Positions 20,175 through 30,116 are shown, counted from the first letter of the stretch. The stretch is DNA of 61,813 nucleotides from Aeromonas veronii bv. veronii (GCF_000820225.1 NZ_CDDK01000016.1:1-61813), one strand, 5' to 3'. Translations and numbers: made by a program. The notes: generated by a model not told the origin, from the sequence alone.

Positions 20175-21968
20175 TTAATCCTTTCCGACGTGGAGAATCG
20201 CGAGGAAGGCTTCCTGCGGCACGTCGACACGGCCGAGGGACTTCATCCGCTTCTTACCTTCTTTCTGCTTGTTCAGCAGTTTCTTCTTACGACTCACGTC
20301 ACCACCGTAACACTTGGCAGTTACGTCTTTACGCAGAGCCTTGACGGTGCTGCGAGCGATGATCTGGTTGCCGATGGCCGCCTGAATCGCGATATCGAAC
20401 ATCTGGCGCGGGATCAGCTCGCGCATCTTCTCCACCACCTGACGACCGCGATACTGGGCGTTGTCTTTGTGGGTGATGATGGCCAGGGCATCGACCCGCT
20501 CACCGTTGATCATGATGTCCAGACGGACCATGTCGGAGGTTTCGAAACGCTTGAAGCCATAGTCCAGCGAGGCGTAACCACGACTGGTGGACTTCAGACG
20601 GTCGAAGAAGTCGAGCACCACTTCCGCCATCGGGATTTCATAGGTCAGTGCCACCTGCTTGCCGTGGTAGACCATGTTGGTCTGCACGCCACGCTTCTCG
20701 ATACAGAGGGTGATCACGTTGCCCATGTACTCCTGCGGCAGCAGGATATGACACTCGGCGATCGGCTCGCGCATCTCCTTGATGCTGGTGATGGCGGGCA
20801 TCTGGGCCGGGCTGTCGATATGGATGGTGGAACCGTCGGTCAGCTCGATCTCGTACACTACGGTCGGCGCCGTGGTGATCAGATCCAGATCGTATTCACG
20901 CTCCAGACGCTCCTGAATGATCTCCATGTGCAGCATGCCGAGGAAGCCGCAACGGAAGCCGAAGCCCAGTGCAGTAGAGCTCTCAGGTTCGAAGAACAGG
21001 GAGGCATCGTTCAGGGAGAGCTTGTCGAGGGCGTCACGGAACGACTCGTAGTCATCGCTGGAGATGGGGAACAGACCCGCATAAACCTGCGGCTTCACCT
21101 TCTTGAAGCCAGCCAGCGCCTTGTCGGCACCATTCTTGGCCTGAGTCAGGGTATCGCCCACCGGCGCGCCGTGGATGTCCTTGATACCGCAGACAACCCA
21201 ACCTACCTCGCCACAGCCCAGCCCCTGGGTATCCACCTGCTTGGGCGTGAAGATACCGATACGATCGACACCCCACACCTGACCGGTGCTCATCACCTTG
21301 ATCTTGTCGTTCTTCTTCAGGGAACCGTTCTTGATCCGCACCAAAGAGACAACGCCCAAATAGGAGTCGAACCAGGAGTCGATGATCAGCGCCTGCAGCG
21401 GGGCATCCGGATCACCTTCCGGTGCCGGGATCTTGGCAACGATCTCTTCCAGCACCAGGTCAACACCCAGGCCAGTCTTGGCGGAGCAGCGCACCGCATC
21501 GACCGCGTCGATACCGACGATGTCTTCGATCTCCTCGGCAACCCGCTCCGGCTCTGCAGCCGGCAGGTCAATCTTGTTCAGCACCGGCACCACTTCCAAA
21601 TCCATTTCCATGGCGGTATAGCAGTTGGCCAGAGTCTGTGCCTCAACCCCCTGGCCGGCATCCACCACCAGCAGCGCCCCTTCACAGGCCGCCAAAGAGC
21701 GGGAGACCTCGTAGGAGAAATCCACGTGGCCCGGGGTGTCGATAAAGTTCAGCTGGTAGGTGTTACCGTCTTGTGCCTGGTAGTTCAGGGTCACACTCTG
21801 TGCTTTGATGGTAATGCCGCGCTCGCGCTCCAGATCCATGGAGTCAAGCACCTGAGCCTGCATCTCGCGGTCGGACAAGCCACCGCAAGTCTGGATCAGA
21901 CGGTCCGACAGGGTCGATTTACCGTGGTCGATGTGCGCAATAATCGAAAAGTTACGAATGTGTTTCAT
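20175..21968 (-). CDS. lepA: Elongation factor 4 (LepA/EF4)
   Basis: A 597-residue translational GTPase. It has G1 AHIDHGKST, switch [11 protein letters not shown]4 NKID, EF-G-like domains, and the LepA-specific C-terminal domain with [31 protein letters not shown] basic stretch. The start at 21968 ([18 protein letters not shown]) matches E. coli; the frame extends to a TTG at 21986 without support. The ribosome-binding site is weak. A 116-base gap separates it from rseC, so it may have its own promoter. Confidence 0.97.
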   Translation of the reverse strand: MKHIRNFSIIAHIDHGKSTLSDRLIQTCGGLSDREMQAQVLDSMDLERERGITIKAQSVTLNYQAQDGNTYQLNFIDTPGHVDFSYEVSRSLAACEGALLVVDAGQGVEAQTLANCYTAMEMDLEVVPVLNKIDLPAAEPERVAEEIEDIVGIDAVDAVRCSAKTGLGVDLVLEEIVAKIPAPEGDPDAPLQALIIDSWFDSYLGVVSLVRIKNGSLKKNDKIKVMSTGQVWGVDRIGIFTPKQVDTQGLGCGEVGWVVCGIKDIHGAPVGDTLTQAKNGADKALAGFKKVKPQVYAGLFPISSDDYESFRDALDKLSLNDASLFFEPESSTALGFGFRCGFLGMLHMEIIQERLEREYDLDLITTAPTVVYEIELTDGSTIHIDSPAQMPAITSIKEMREPIAECHILLPQEYMGNVITLCIEKRGVQTNMVYHGKQVALTYEIPMAEVVLDFFDRLKSTSRGYASLDYGFKRFETSDMVRLDIMINGERVDALAIITHKDNAQYRGRQVVEKMRELIPRQMFDIAIQAAIGNQIIARSTVKALRKDVTAKCYGGDVSRKKKLLNKQKEGKKRMKSLGRVDVPQEAFLAILHVGKD

Positions 21969-22084
21969 CGAGCAAGAGTCACTCAAAATTAGTTAAGGTC
22001 AGTTATGGAGGCGCGATTTTACTGGATAACCCGGCTGACGGCCATTCTTTAGTCGCCAGCGCCAGTGAAATAGCGCCTGTTCGG

Positions 22085-22555
22085 TCAGGGGAGGATGCGG
22101 ACAGGGACGACCACGCCGAGCATCTGCGGGCCGTAGCGCCCCTGATCCAGGCGGTTGGAAAAGTAACGAACCAGTAAAAAGCCCAGCACGCCCCCCAGCA
22201 GGCAGCAGAGAATGGTGATCCCCTCCCCGCCCGAGAGCAGCGGCGTCAGCCAGAGCTGCCCCAGCAAGGCGCCGGCCAACAGACAGAAAAGCGGCAGCAC
22301 ATAGACCAGCGCAGCCCCGCGCAGCAGACTCTCCTGCGGGATACCGAGCCTCACTTGCTGGCCAACCCGCACCTCGGCGGTCAGCCTGACTCGCAAGCGG
22401 GGAGCTTTCAGGGGAAATGCCTTGGCCACGGTGCCGGTACCGCAGTTGGATTGCTGCTGACAACCACTGCAGGCGGAGCGACGCTCACACTCCACCCAGG
22501 CATGGTCACCCTCAATGGCCACCACGGTCGCCAGCTCTTCACTCATCTCATTCAC
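22085..22555 (-). CDS. rseC: SoxR-reducing/sigma-E modulator protein RseC
   Basis: A 156-residue inner-membrane protein. The N-terminal cytoplasmic part carries a cysteine cluster C-x5-C-x2-C-x5-C (CERRSACSGCQQQSNC, about residues 23-38), then two membrane helices near 80-100 and 110-130. RseC is the third gene of the sigma-E regulatory set and, in the RsxC/RseC system, contributes to SoxR reduction. I keep the GTG start at 22555 because GAGG lies 7 bases upstream; an ATG at 22546 is in frame. Confidence 0.88.
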   Translation of the reverse strand: MNEMSEELATVVAIEGDHAWVECERRSACSGCQQQSNCGTGTVAKAFPLKAPRLRVRLTAEVRVGQQVRLGIPQESLLRGAALVYVLPLFCLLAGALLGQLWLTPLLSGGEGITILCCLLGGVLGFLLVRYFSNRLDQGRYGPQMLGVVVPVRILP

Positions 22556-22639
22556 GGCAACACCTCGGGTTCACACAATCAGGGGATCTGACCACGACTC
22601 GCCACGCTCGGCAAGCGGTGAAGAACCCCGCATCCCCCG

Positions 22640-23620
22640 TTACTGCACCGCTTCGTTGCGGGCCAGCGGCTGGACCGACTCGGCGATGCGCTTGGCGGTT
22701 TCGGCAGGCACCTCACCGACCACGGTGATCTCGACCCCCACCTCGTTGACATAGCTCACCAGCGAAGTCGCCCCCTGGCGGATCAGCTGCTGGCGCACCG
22801 CCTGCTTGGGATCGACCCGGGAGACGTAGACCGAGAGATCCACCAGCCCATCGGAGAGCATCATGTAATCCACCGGCATACTGGTGGTCACCAGCTGGTG
22901 CCGGTCTTGCGACAGCACCTTGAAGCCATCGGGCAACCAGGTGATCTGCCAGTTCAACTGCTGTTGCGGCGCCGGATAGGCATCCTCCAGCGCCAGCGCC
23001 GGGGGCTGCTTGCTGTTGGCCAGCTTCACCAGCCAGGGGGCCGGTTTGCTCTGCAGATCCAGTTCGACACCAAGTACCTGCTCCACCAGATTGCCTTCCC
23101 GCTCGACCATGTCGATCCGCAGCAGCAAGTGGCTCTGCTCGTCAATCCAGAGCACGAAACCATATTTATCGGCCTCTTTAGGCACCAGCCTCACCACCTG
23201 TGCCACCACACCGGCGACCCGGCTGCGGCCGGCCAGCACTGGATCATAGCTCTCCAGCACCTGCGCCAGCGGCATCTTCACCAGGGTCGACCAGATGCCG
23301 GGGAAGCGGGCATCCTTCAGGGTGTAGGGATCGTGGCTGTTTTCAAAGAAGGTGTATTCGTTCTGGCGCTGGAGATACTCGATCGCCTTGCCGTCGAGGT
23401 AACTGAGGTGGGCCACTTCCTTGCCGTTGATCACGGCATGGCTGATCCGGATCGGTTCAAGACGCCCCTGACGGGCCTTGACCATGGACAACTCGAAATT
23501 CTGTTGCTGCACGGCACTCTGCATCTGCTGCAACAAGGCCTCGGCCGACTTATCGTCGGCCGAGGCCTTGGCACTAATCAGCAGGAGAGAGGCCAGCAAA
23601 ATACGGCTGGACTGGCGCAC
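22640..23620 (-). CDS. rseB: Sigma-E regulatory protein RseB
   Basis: A 326-residue periplasmic protein. A signal peptide (about residues 1-21, ending AKASA) precedes the MucB/RseB N-terminal lipid-sensing domain and the C-terminal RseA-binding domain (about 215-320). In this family RseB binds the periplasmic part of RseA, shields it from DegS, and releases it on sensing mislocalised LPS. A GTG start at 23620 has GGA upstream. It lies 21 bases after rseA. Confidence 0.92.
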   Translation of the reverse strand: MRQSSRILLASLLLISAKASADDKSAEALLQQMQSAVQQQNFELSMVKARQGRLEPIRISHAVINGKEVAHLSYLDGKAIEYLQRQNEYTFFENSHDPYTLKDARFPGIWSTLVKMPLAQVLESYDPVLAGRSRVAGVVAQVVRLVPKEADKYGFVLWIDEQSHLLLRIDMVEREGNLVEQVLGVELDLQSKPAPWLVKLANSKQPPALALEDAYPAPQQQLNWQITWLPDGFKVLSQDRHQLVTTSMPVDYMMLSDGLVDLSVYVSRVDPKQAVRQQLIRQGATSLVSYVNEVGVEITVVGEVPAETAKRIAESVQPLARNEAVQ

Positions 23621-23641
23621 GTTTGTATCCCTGACAATTCG

Positions 23642-24244
23642 TTATTGTTGGATCTGTCTGTCTTGCAACAGGCGCTGCTGCAACTGGTGGTCACGCAGGA
23701 AGGCGTTGATCCGCTCCCGCTGCTCCTGCATCTGCTGTTCGGTCAGCCCTTGCTGACGGGCACGGGCGCCATCCTGTTGCGGATAGTGAACACTCACCGG
23801 CGCCGCACTGCCACCGATTGGAATGGTATTGAGCACCGGATTGGCCGGAACGCCATCCTGTCCCTGATACTGCTGCACCCCGAAGATAACGGCAGCGGCC
23901 ACGGATGCCGCAATGGCATATTGACCCAGTTGCTGACCGACACGGCGGAACAACGGAACCACATTGGAATCAGTCTTAACCGGCGCAACGGCAGGTTGCA
24001 GCACGGGAGCCGTCTCGACCGGCTTGGGTGCCAGTATGGTGGGCTCATCTTCCAGCGCGGCCATGATGCTGTCACTGAGATCCAGTTGCAGATTGACCGG
24101 CAGGTCACCCCGCATGGCATCGCCGATCAGGTGGTAACGACCCCAGGTATCTTGCAAGTCGGAGTCCATCTCCAGCTCGTTCAGTACCTCTGCGTCACTC
24201 AGGTCACCGTCCATCAGGGCAGAGATTTGCTCTTTATTTGCCAT
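23642..24244 (-). CDS. rseA: Anti-sigma-E factor RseA
   Basis: A 200-residue single-pass inner-membrane anti-sigma factor. The N-terminal cytoplasmic domain opens MANKEQISALMDGDLSDAEVLNEL and binds sigma-E. One membrane helix lies near 108-124 (YAIAASVAAAVIFGVQQY). The periplasmic tail is rich in Gln (LTEQQMQEQRERINAFLRDHQLQQRL), and DegS cleavage is expected there. It ends with ...RQIQQ rather than the E. coli C-terminus. It is the second gene of rpoE-rseABC. Confidence 0.93.
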   Translation of the reverse strand: MANKEQISALMDGDLSDAEVLNELEMDSDLQDTWGRYHLIGDAMRGDLPVNLQLDLSDSIMAALEDEPTILAPKPVETAPVLQPAVAPVKTDSNVVPLFRRVGQQLGQYAIAASVAAAVIFGVQQYQGQDGVPANPVLNTIPIGGSAAPVSVHYPQQDGARARQQGLTEQQMQEQRERINAFLRDHQLQQRLLQDRQIQQ

Positions 24245-24266
24245 AAGTTAACCCGTCTTTCCCCAG

Positions 24267-24848
24267 TTAATTCTCGATCAGAGGTTGCAGCTTTTTATCG
24301 ATTGCTTCCCTCGCCCGGAAGATACGGGATCTGACCGTACCCACTGGGCAATCCATGATTTCGGCAATCTCTTCGTAGCTCAGCCCTTCCAGTTCGCGAA
24401 GGGTGATAGCTGTCCTCAGGTCTTCCGGCAATGCCTCTATGGCTGAAAACACGGTGCGTTTGATCTCGTCAGTCAGCGCCAGGTTTTCGGGGGTTGAGAC
24501 CTCTTGCAAGGCTTCACCACCACCATAAGACTCCGCTTCGTCAGCCTCCACATCACTGCTGGGCGGCCTGCGCCCCTGGGAGGTGAGATAATTCTTCGCC
24601 GTGTTCACGGCAATTCGGTACAACCAAGTGTAAAAAGCACTTTCGCCACGGAATGTCGGCAATGCACGGTAGGCTTTTATAAAGGCCTCTTGCGCCACAT
24701 CGGGCACATCACCGGGATTGTTGACATACCTGGCAACCAGGTTGACCACCTTATGCTGGTATTTTTTTACCAACAGGTTGAAAGCTGCTTTATCGCCGCG
24801 CTGGACCCGTTCAACCAGCTGTTCGTCCAGTAGATTCTGGTCGCTCAT
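24267..24848 (-). CDS. rpoE: RNA polymerase sigma-E factor
   Basis: A 193-residue extracytoplasmic-function sigma factor. Region 2 includes FNLLVKKYQHKVVNLVARYV and DVAQEAFIKAYRALPTFRGES; region 4 includes LRELEGLSYEEIAEIMDCPVGTVRSRIFRAREAID. It directs envelope-stress transcription and is held by RseA. A near-consensus sigma-E promoter lies upstream at 24913-24939, so it is autoregulated. Confidence 0.97.
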   Translation of the reverse strand: MSDQNLLDEQLVERVQRGDKAAFNLLVKKYQHKVVNLVARYVNNPGDVPDVAQEAFIKAYRALPTFRGESAFYTWLYRIAVNTAKNYLTSQGRRPPSSDVEADEAESYGGGEALQEVSTPENLALTDEIKRTVFSAIEALPEDLRTAITLRELEGLSYEEIAEIMDCPVGTVRSRIFRAREAIDKKLQPLIEN

Positions 24849-24912
24849 CAGAGCCGTAAAACCCCCATCAGGTTATCGTTTTTCTTTTCCGGCCCTTCCT
24901 AAGCGCACAAGT

Positions 24913-24939
24913 TCAGACAGGGAGAATCAGAGAAAGTTC
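24913..24939 (-). promoter_or_regulatory. Sigma-E promoter of rpoE
   Basis: Reading the minus strand, GAACTT (24939-24934), a 16-base spacer and TCTGA (24917-24913) match the sigma-E consensus used by the E. coli rpoE autoregulatory promoter. It lies about 65 bases upstream of the rpoE start codon. Confidence 0.85.
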
Positions 24940-25021
24940 GCTTCAATTGAAAAAAATGTGATGCAGGCTGCATCCTCGCCCTCGCTTGGGCTACCATGGT
25001 GCCAGTTCTTAATCCAGGCCA

Positions 25022-26638
25022 ATGATACTTATGAAAGCAAGTGTTGAATACCTTTGCGATGTACTGATCATTGGCAGCGGTGCCGCTGGTTTGTCCCTCG
25101 CGTTGCGATTGGCAGACCACGCCAAAGTCCTGGTTCTGAGCAAGGGGCCCATCAGTGAAGGGGCCACTTTCTATGCGCAAGGAGGCATCGCTGCCGTTTT
25201 CGACGAAACTGACAGCATCGAATCCCACGTGAGCGACACGCTCAACGCGGGCGCCGGGTTGTGTGACCCGGCAGTGGTCGAGTTCACCGCTCGCCACGCC
25301 CGCGAGTCCATCCAGTGGCTCATTCAGCAAGGGGTCCCCTTCGATCAGGAGGAGAACGCCGACGGCGAGTCTCAGTACCACCTCACCCGGGAAGGGGGCC
25401 ACAGCCATCGCCGCATCTTCCACGCGGCCGACGCCACCGGCAAGGCGGTGCAACTGACCCTGATCGATCAGGTGCGCGCTCACCCCAATATCCAGCTGAT
25501 GGAGCGCTTCAACGCAGTCGACCTCATCACCACCCGCAAGCTCAACCTGCCGGGCAACAAGGTGCTGGGGGCCTACGTCTGGAACCGCAACGCCGAGCAG
25601 GTCGAGGTGATCCGCGCCCGTTTCGTGGCACTGGCTACCGGCGGCGCCTCCAAGGTCTACCAGTACACCTCCAACCCGGATGTGAGCTCTGGCGATGGCA
25701 TCGCCATGGCATGGCGGGCCGGTTGCCGGGTGGCGAACCTGGAGTTCAACCAGTTCCACCCCACCAGCCTGTTCCACCCGGACGACCCCAACTTCCTGCT
25801 GACCGAAGCTCTGCGTGGCGAGGGGGCCTATCTGCGCCGCCCGGACGGTAGCCGCTTTATGCCGGAGTTTGACGAGCGGGCCGAGCTGGCACCGCGCGAT
25901 ATTGTCGCCCGCGCCATCGACCACGAGATGAAGCGACTCGGGGCGGATTGCATGTATCTGGACATCAGCCACAAACCGGCCGATTTCATCATCAAGCACT
26001 TCCCGACCATTTATGAGCGCTGCCTCGCGGTCGGCATCGACATCACCAAGGAGCCGATGCCCATCGTGCCGGCCGCCCACTACACCTGTGGCGGCGTGAT
26101 GATCGACAACAACGGCCAGACCGATATCCCCGGCCTCTACGCCATAGGTGAAGTGACCTACACCGGTCTGCACGGCGCCAACCGCATGGCCTCCAACTCC
26201 CTGCTGGAATGCGTGGTCTATGCCCATCAGGCGGGGGCCGACATTCTGGCCAAGCTGCCGATGAGTGTGGAGCCGCCGCGCCTGCCGGTATGGGACGAGA
26301 GCAAGGTGGAAGACTCCGACGAACTGGTGGTGATCCAGCACAACTGGCACGAGCTGCGGTTGATGATGTGGGACTACGTGGGGATAGTGCGTACCAACAA
26401 ACGCCTGGCCCGCGCCAAGCGCCGCATCGACCTGCTCAAGCAGGAGGTGCAGGAGTACTACGCCAACTTCCGCGTCTCCAACAACCTGCTGGAGCTGCGC
26501 AACCTGCTGCAGGTGGCCGAGCTTATCGTCAACTGCGCCCTGCAGCGCAAGGAGTCTCGCGGCCTGCACTACAACCTGGATTATCCGGATATGCTGCCGG
26601 ACTCAAAGCCAACCGTGCTGACCCCGGAGCGGGATTAA
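25022..26638 (+). CDS. nadB: L-aspartate oxidase
   Basis: A 538-residue FAD enzyme that oxidises aspartate to iminoaspartate, the first step of NAD synthesis. The FAD dinucleotide motif is [20 protein letters not shown]; other landmarks are [52 protein letters not shown] and [16 protein letters not shown]. It diverges from rpoE, as in E. coli. The start is uncertain between the ATGs at 25022 and 25031; AGG is close to the first, and conservation begins near residue 10. A GC-rich hairpin follows the gene. Confidence 0.95.
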   Translation: MILMKASVEYLCDVLIIGSGAAGLSLALRLADHAKVLVLSKGPISEGATFYAQGGIAAVFDETDSIESHVSDTLNAGAGLCDPAVVEFTARHARESIQWLIQQGVPFDQEENADGESQYHLTREGGHSHRRIFHAADATGKAVQLTLIDQVRAHPNIQLMERFNAVDLITTRKLNLPGNKVLGAYVWNRNAEQVEVIRARFVALATGGASKVYQYTSNPDVSSGDGIAMAWRAGCRVANLEFNQFHPTSLFHPDDPNFLLTEALRGEGAYLRRPDGSRFMPEFDERAELAPRDIVARAIDHEMKRLGADCMYLDISHKPADFIIKHFPTIYERCLAVGIDITKEPMPIVPAAHYTCGGVMIDNNGQTDIPGLYAIGEVTYTGLHGANRMASNSLLECVVYAHQAGADILAKLPMSVEPPRLPVWDESKVEDSDELVVIQHNWHELRLMMWDYVGIVRTNKRLARAKRRIDLLKQEVQEYYANFRVSNNLLELRNLLQVAELIVNCALQRKESRGLHYNLDYPDMLPDSKPTVLTPERD

Positions 26639-26669
26639 TCCCCTTCCAGCCAAGCGTTACAGCAATCAG

Positions 26670-26700
26670 TGACCCCGCCCCGGCGGGGTCACTTGTTTTC
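26670..26700 (+). terminator. Terminator after nadB
   Basis: GACCCCGCC pairs with GGCGGGGTC around a 2-base tip (26671-26690), followed by acTTGTTTTC. This is a compact rho-independent signal 33 bases after the nadB stop. Confidence 0.85.
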
Positions 26701-26792
26701 AACCGCTTTTCAGCCACAAAAAGAGTGCCGCCAGCCGCATCGCAGCAGCTTATCGCGGTAAATCAGCGCATGGTCATCACGGGAAGCAGGCG

Positions 26793-27200
26793 TCAGCGCC
26801 GAGACGGCAGAAAGTGGATGGCTCGCGCCAGCAGGCGGTAATGTTCGGGGGGAAGGGCGTCGGAGAAGAGCCACAGTTGCCGTGGCAACACGGCTCCACT
26901 CTCTTGCGGATCGGGACAAAGCGCTAGCCTGAGCACACCGGGCAGAATGCGGCTTTTCTTGTCGAGCTGATAGCGACGACCTTGCCACTGTAGCCACTGG
27001 CCATCCCAGACAAGCTCGAACGGGGGCTCGGCAAGCGCCCGCCAGCTCAGCCAGAGCACCACCAGCCAGACGGGCAGCAACAGCGCCCACTGCCAACCGG
27101 CAATCAGGCCAGCCACCGGCCAGAGCAGCAACAGAAAGAGGGCCACCAGCAAATATTGCTGATGGCGGGAGGGGTGAACCGTCATGATCACCCGCTCCAC
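26793..27200 (-). CDS. ygfX: YgfX family membrane protein (CptA-like)
   Basis: A protein of about 135 residues with two N-terminal membrane helices (about 15-33 and 38-55) and a soluble tail containing the family-type LVWDGQWLQWQGRRYQL segment. E. coli YgfX has been described as a membrane toxin affecting FtsZ/MreB, paired with YgfY; that role is debated because YgfY is now known as SdhE. The gene directly follows sdhE, as in E. coli. The start could be GTG 27200 (AGGGG 7 bases upstream) or ATG 27185. Confidence 0.75.
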   Translation of the reverse strand: MERVIMTVHPSRHQQYLLVALFLLLLWPVAGLIAGWQWALLLPVWLVVLWLSWRALAEPPFELVWDGQWLQWQGRRYQLDKKSRILPGVLRLALCPDPQESGAVLPRQLWLFSDALPPEHYRLLARAIHFLPSRR

Positions 27201-27204
27201 GGTA

Positions 27205-27474
27205 TTACCCCTGGCGGTCGTGGCGCGCCTGATTGCGCTCCAGGATCATCGGGATCATGGCGGCAAATGCGGGATCGGCAGGGACACCATGACCCATGCA
27301 CCATTTGAACAGATCCGGATCGTCGCTCGCCAGCAGGCGGATAAAGGTCTGCTGATCGGCTTCGCTCAGGGAGTCGAACTCGTGTTCGAAAAAGGGCATA
27401 AAGATCACATCCAGCTCGAGCATACCGCGACGGCAGGCCCACTTCAGGCGGGATTTTTCAACTGGGCTCAACAT
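27205..27474 (-). CDS. sdhE: FAD assembly factor SdhE
   Basis: An 89-residue helical protein that promotes covalent flavinylation of succinate dehydrogenase and fumarate reductase flavoproteins. The diagnostic RGxxE motif is present as RRGMLELD near residue 15, followed by FFEHEFDSLSEADQQTFIRLL and DPDLFKWCMGHG. The start at 27474 (MLSPVEKSRLKW) has AGGAG 6 bases upstream; the upstream frame to 27534 is spurious. It is the first gene of the sdhE-ygfX pair and diverges from ygfZ. Confidence 0.93.
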   Translation of the reverse strand: MLSPVEKSRLKWACRRGMLELDVIFMPFFEHEFDSLSEADQQTFIRLLASDDPDLFKWCMGHGVPADPAFAAMIPMILERNQARHDRQG

Positions 27475-27585
27475 GGCACTCTCCTTACAAAGACCGGGGG
27501 ATGGTACCAGCTGGATTTTCCGGCTGACAAACATTAGTTACGTCTTTACCATGCAGCTCACATACTTTCTCTCTGGAATACCATC

Positions 27586-28494
27586 GTGAGCCTGCAACCA
27601 CCTGTTTTTCCTGCCGAGCCGACCCGCTTCTCCCTGACCAAGCTGGCCATCACCCGTATCAGCGGCCAGGATCGCGTCAAATATCTGCAAGGTCAGGTCA
27701 CCTGTGATGTCAACGCCCTGCAACCGGGGCAACAGACCGCGGGCGGCCACTGTGATCCCAAGGGCAAGCTGTGGAGCAATTTCCGCCTGCTCTGCCTCGA
27801 CGACAGCCTGCTGCTGCTGACCAGCCCTTCAGTGCTGGAACGTCAGTTGCCGGAGCTGAAGAAATTTGCCGTCTTCTCCAAGGTCGAGATCGCCGCCGAT
27901 GAGCGTCACGCCACCGGGATCGCCGGTACAGGCAGCGATGCGTGGATCGCCGCGCAGTTTGGCCTTCTGCAGAGCGGTCTTATCGACGGCGGCATGGCGG
28001 TGAAGATTGAGCAGGATCGCTGGCTGCTGGTGAGCAATCAGCAAGCCGACGCCCTGCCGCAAGGTGACGAGTCACTCTGGTGGGGGCTCGAGATCAAGGC
28101 GGGCCTGCCGCACATGGAGGCGGTGCATCAGGGGGAGTTCATCCCGCAGATGCTCAACCTGCAGGCACTGGACGGCATCAGCTTCAACAAGGGCTGCTAC
28201 ATGGGGCAGGAGACGGTGGCCCGCGCCAAGTATCGCGGCGCCAACAACCGCGCCCTGTTCCTGCTGGCGGGGACTACCGGCGAGCCAGTTGCCAGCGGCG
28301 ATACTCTGGAGCTGCAACTGGGTGACAACTGGCGCCGCAGCGGCATGGTGCTCAACGCCTGGCAACAGGCCGGGCAGGTGTGGCTCACCGCCGTACTGCC
28401 GAAAGATACCGAGGCTGACGCCCAATTCCGCCTCAAGCAGGACGAAGGCTCCCGCCTCACCCTGCAACCCCTGCCTTACGCCCTGACCGAGTAA
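27586..28494 (+). CDS. ygfZ: Folate-binding tRNA-modifying protein YgfZ
   Basis: A 302-residue GcvT-like protein that uses tetrahydrofolate and supports repair or assembly of Fe-S enzymes such as MiaB. The hallmark K-G-C-Y-x-G-Q-E box is present as KGCYMGQE, with Cys204, and RAKYRGANNRALFLL follows. The N-terminal half carries KYLQGQVTCDVNAL and CDPKGKLWSNFRL. It starts with GTG at 27586. Divergent orientation to sdhE-ygfX matches the E. coli neighbourhood. Confidence 0.93.
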   Translation: MSLQPPVFPAEPTRFSLTKLAITRISGQDRVKYLQGQVTCDVNALQPGQQTAGGHCDPKGKLWSNFRLLCLDDSLLLLTSPSVLERQLPELKKFAVFSKVEIAADERHATGIAGTGSDAWIAAQFGLLQSGLIDGGMAVKIEQDRWLLVSNQQADALPQGDESLWWGLEIKAGLPHMEAVHQGEFIPQMLNLQALDGISFNKGCYMGQETVARAKYRGANNRALFLLAGTTGEPVASGDTLELQLGDNWRRSGMVLNAWQQAGQVWLTAVLPKDTEADAQFRLKQDEGSRLTLQPLPYALTE

Positions 28495-28500
28495 GGTCGG

Positions 28501-29382
28501 CTAGCGAGGCACCCGCGCCAGCAGTGCCTCCTTCAGCCAGCGCCCCGCCTGCCCCAGCGGGCGGGCGCGATGCCACTGCAGCTCCAGCGCCAGCGCGTGG
28601 CTGGCGATAAAGTCCGGCTCCAACACAACAACCTCGCCCCGCTTCAGCGGTTGATGCAGCAGAAATTCCGGGATGGCGGACCAGCCAAGGCCCCGCTTGA
28701 CCAGCTCCAGCACCCCGAGATCCCCCTCGACCCACCACACCTGAGCCGAGATGCGAAAACGCTGGCGCTCGCTCCCTTCCCGTCGGCCGGTGACCATCAG
28801 CTGACGTGCCCCCTGCAGATCGACCTCCCGCAGCGGCTGCTTGCGGGCCAGCGGATGATCCGGTGACACCACCAGCGGCATGGTCACCTCCCCCAGCGAA
28901 TGGGCAACAATCTCCCGCTGCGGATGCACCTTCTGATAGCTGATGCCAAGCTGGGCCCGACCGGTCACCAGCATCTCGGTCACATCTTCCATCAGCGGGA
29001 AGAGCAGCTCCAGCTCTACGGTAGGGTAACGAGTGGCGAACTCCTCCAGCAGGGTGCCGAGCCAGGGCAGGTGGGAGTCATCATCGATGGCCAGAGTGAG
29101 GCGCGTCTCCACCCCGGCCGCCAGCTCCCCGGCAATGGATTGCAATCGTTCACTCTGCGCCAGCAGGATCCCCGCCTCCTGCACCATGCGGGCCCCCGCC
29201 TCCGTCAGCTGCGGATAGCGGCCGCTGCGGTCAAACAGGGTGAGCGCCAGATCGATCTCCAGATTGGCGATGGCGCTGCTCACCACCGACTGCGCCTTGC
29301 CCAGCTTGCGGGCGGCAGCGGAAAACGAGCCGGTTTCGGCGGCCGCCAGCAAGATCCTCAGTTGTTCCAGTGATGGCGTCAT
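28501..29382 (-). CDS. LysR-family transcriptional regulator of the PACE efflux gene
   Basis: A 293-residue LysR regulator: winged helix at about residues 1-60 (LEQLRILLAAAETGSFSAAARKLGKAQSVVSSAIANLE) and a type 2 periplasmic-binding-like effector domain (about 90-290). It diverges from a PACE-type efflux gene with a 125-bp gap holding a 13-bp inverted repeat. This layout parallels Acinetobacter AceR/AceI, where the LysR protein activates the transporter in response to a cationic inducer. The start at 29382 has GGAGG 8 bases upstream. The inducer is unknown. Confidence 0.85.
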   Translation of the reverse strand: MTPSLEQLRILLAAAETGSFSAAARKLGKAQSVVSSAIANLEIDLALTLFDRSGRYPQLTEAGARMVQEAGILLAQSERLQSIAGELAAGVETRLTLAIDDDSHLPWLGTLLEEFATRYPTVELELLFPLMEDVTEMLVTGRAQLGISYQKVHPQREIVAHSLGEVTMPLVVSPDHPLARKQPLREVDLQGARQLMVTGRREGSERQRFRISAQVWWVEGDLGVLELVKRGLGWSAIPEFLLHQPLKRGEVVVLEPDFIASHALALELQWHRARPLGQAGRWLKEALLARVPR

Positions 29383-29418
29383 CTTATTGCCCTCCGGCAA
29401 GCCCTCTCATCCATCTAT

Positions 29419-29454
29419 TTTAGCGATGGATACCAACATGAATCTATCGCTAAA
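29419..29454. promoter_or_regulatory. Inverted-repeat operator between LysR and PACE genes
   Basis: TTTAGCGATGGAT (29419-29431) and ATCTATCGCTAAA (29442-29454) are inverted repeats with one mismatch and a 10-base gap, centred between the divergent genes. ATCTATAGAT at 29456-29465 adds a third AT-rich palindrome. This suits a LysR tetramer site controlling both promoters. Confidence 0.65.
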
Positions 29455-29507
29455 GATCTATAGATTAACCAGCAATCCGTGAATAAATCTGATTGAGAGA
29501 GTGACTT

Positions 29508-29954
29508 ATGCGTACCCGTAACGATCGCCTGCGCCATGCCATTGGCTTTGAATTTATTGGCCTGCTGATTGCCGCCCCGCTGGCCAGCTGGGTTACCGGG
29601 GTAGGGCTCAACCATATGGGCCCGCTGGCACTGTTCTTCTCGGTGCTGGCCACAGTCTGGAACTACATCTACAACATCGGGGTCGACAAGCTGCTGCTCA
29701 AATATCAGGGCCATACCCACAAGACCCTGTGGCAACGGGTGCTGCATACCTTCGGCTTTGAGGGCGGTCTGCTGATCGTCGCGCTGCCGGTCATGTCCTG
29801 GTGGCTGAGCGTCAGCATGCTGGAGGCGCTGGTGCTGGATCTGGGCTTCGTCGTTTTCTACCTGATCTATGCCTTCGTCTACAACTGGGGCTATGACAAG
29901 GTGTTCCCCATCCCCCGCGAAGTGCCGCACGGCATGCCCCAAGAGGCGCGCTAA
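29508..29954 (+). CDS. PACE-family multidrug/biocide efflux transporter
   Basis: A 148-residue inner-membrane protein with four helices formed by two tandem bacterial transmembrane-pair domains. Family marks are the acidic residue in the first helix (HAIGFEFIGLLIAAP), VWNYIYNIGVDKLLL after helix 2, the equivalent FGFEGGLLIVALP in helix 3, and FYLIYAFVYNWGYDKVF near the C-terminus. PACE proteins are proton-coupled exporters of chlorhexidine-like biocides and short-chain diamines. The true substrate here is not known. Confidence 0.88.
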   Translation: MRTRNDRLRHAIGFEFIGLLIAAPLASWVTGVGLNHMGPLALFFSVLATVWNYIYNIGVDKLLLKYQGHTHKTLWQRVLHTFGFEGGLLIVALPVMSWWLSVSMLEALVLDLGFVVFYLIYAFVYNWGYDKVFPIPREVPHGMPQEAR

Positions 29955-30116
29955 GGCGCAAATCGATTGGGCCGGAACCGAGAAGCGAAGGTCAACAAGA
30001 GAAGGCAACAGAAGAAACGACACGGCCCCACCATGGCAGACATGATGGGGCCACAACAGGGATCAGCGCTGGCAGGCCGGCTGATTCAGAGGTAAGGATT
30101 CAGGCCTGCCCGTCGC

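Noticed and set aside
20037..21992. 651-residue open frame antisense to lepA
   Set aside because: Shadow of the highly conserved EF4 gene; composition is His/Gln/Asp-rich as expected for antisense reading.
24899..26569. 556-residue open frame antisense to nadB
   Set aside because: It covers nadB and runs into the rpoE promoter; no domain and no plausible start.
30024..30052. Hairpin GGCCCCA...TGGGGCC after the PACE gene as a terminator
   Set aside because: The stem is short with a large loop and no T-tract on either side, so I did not call it.
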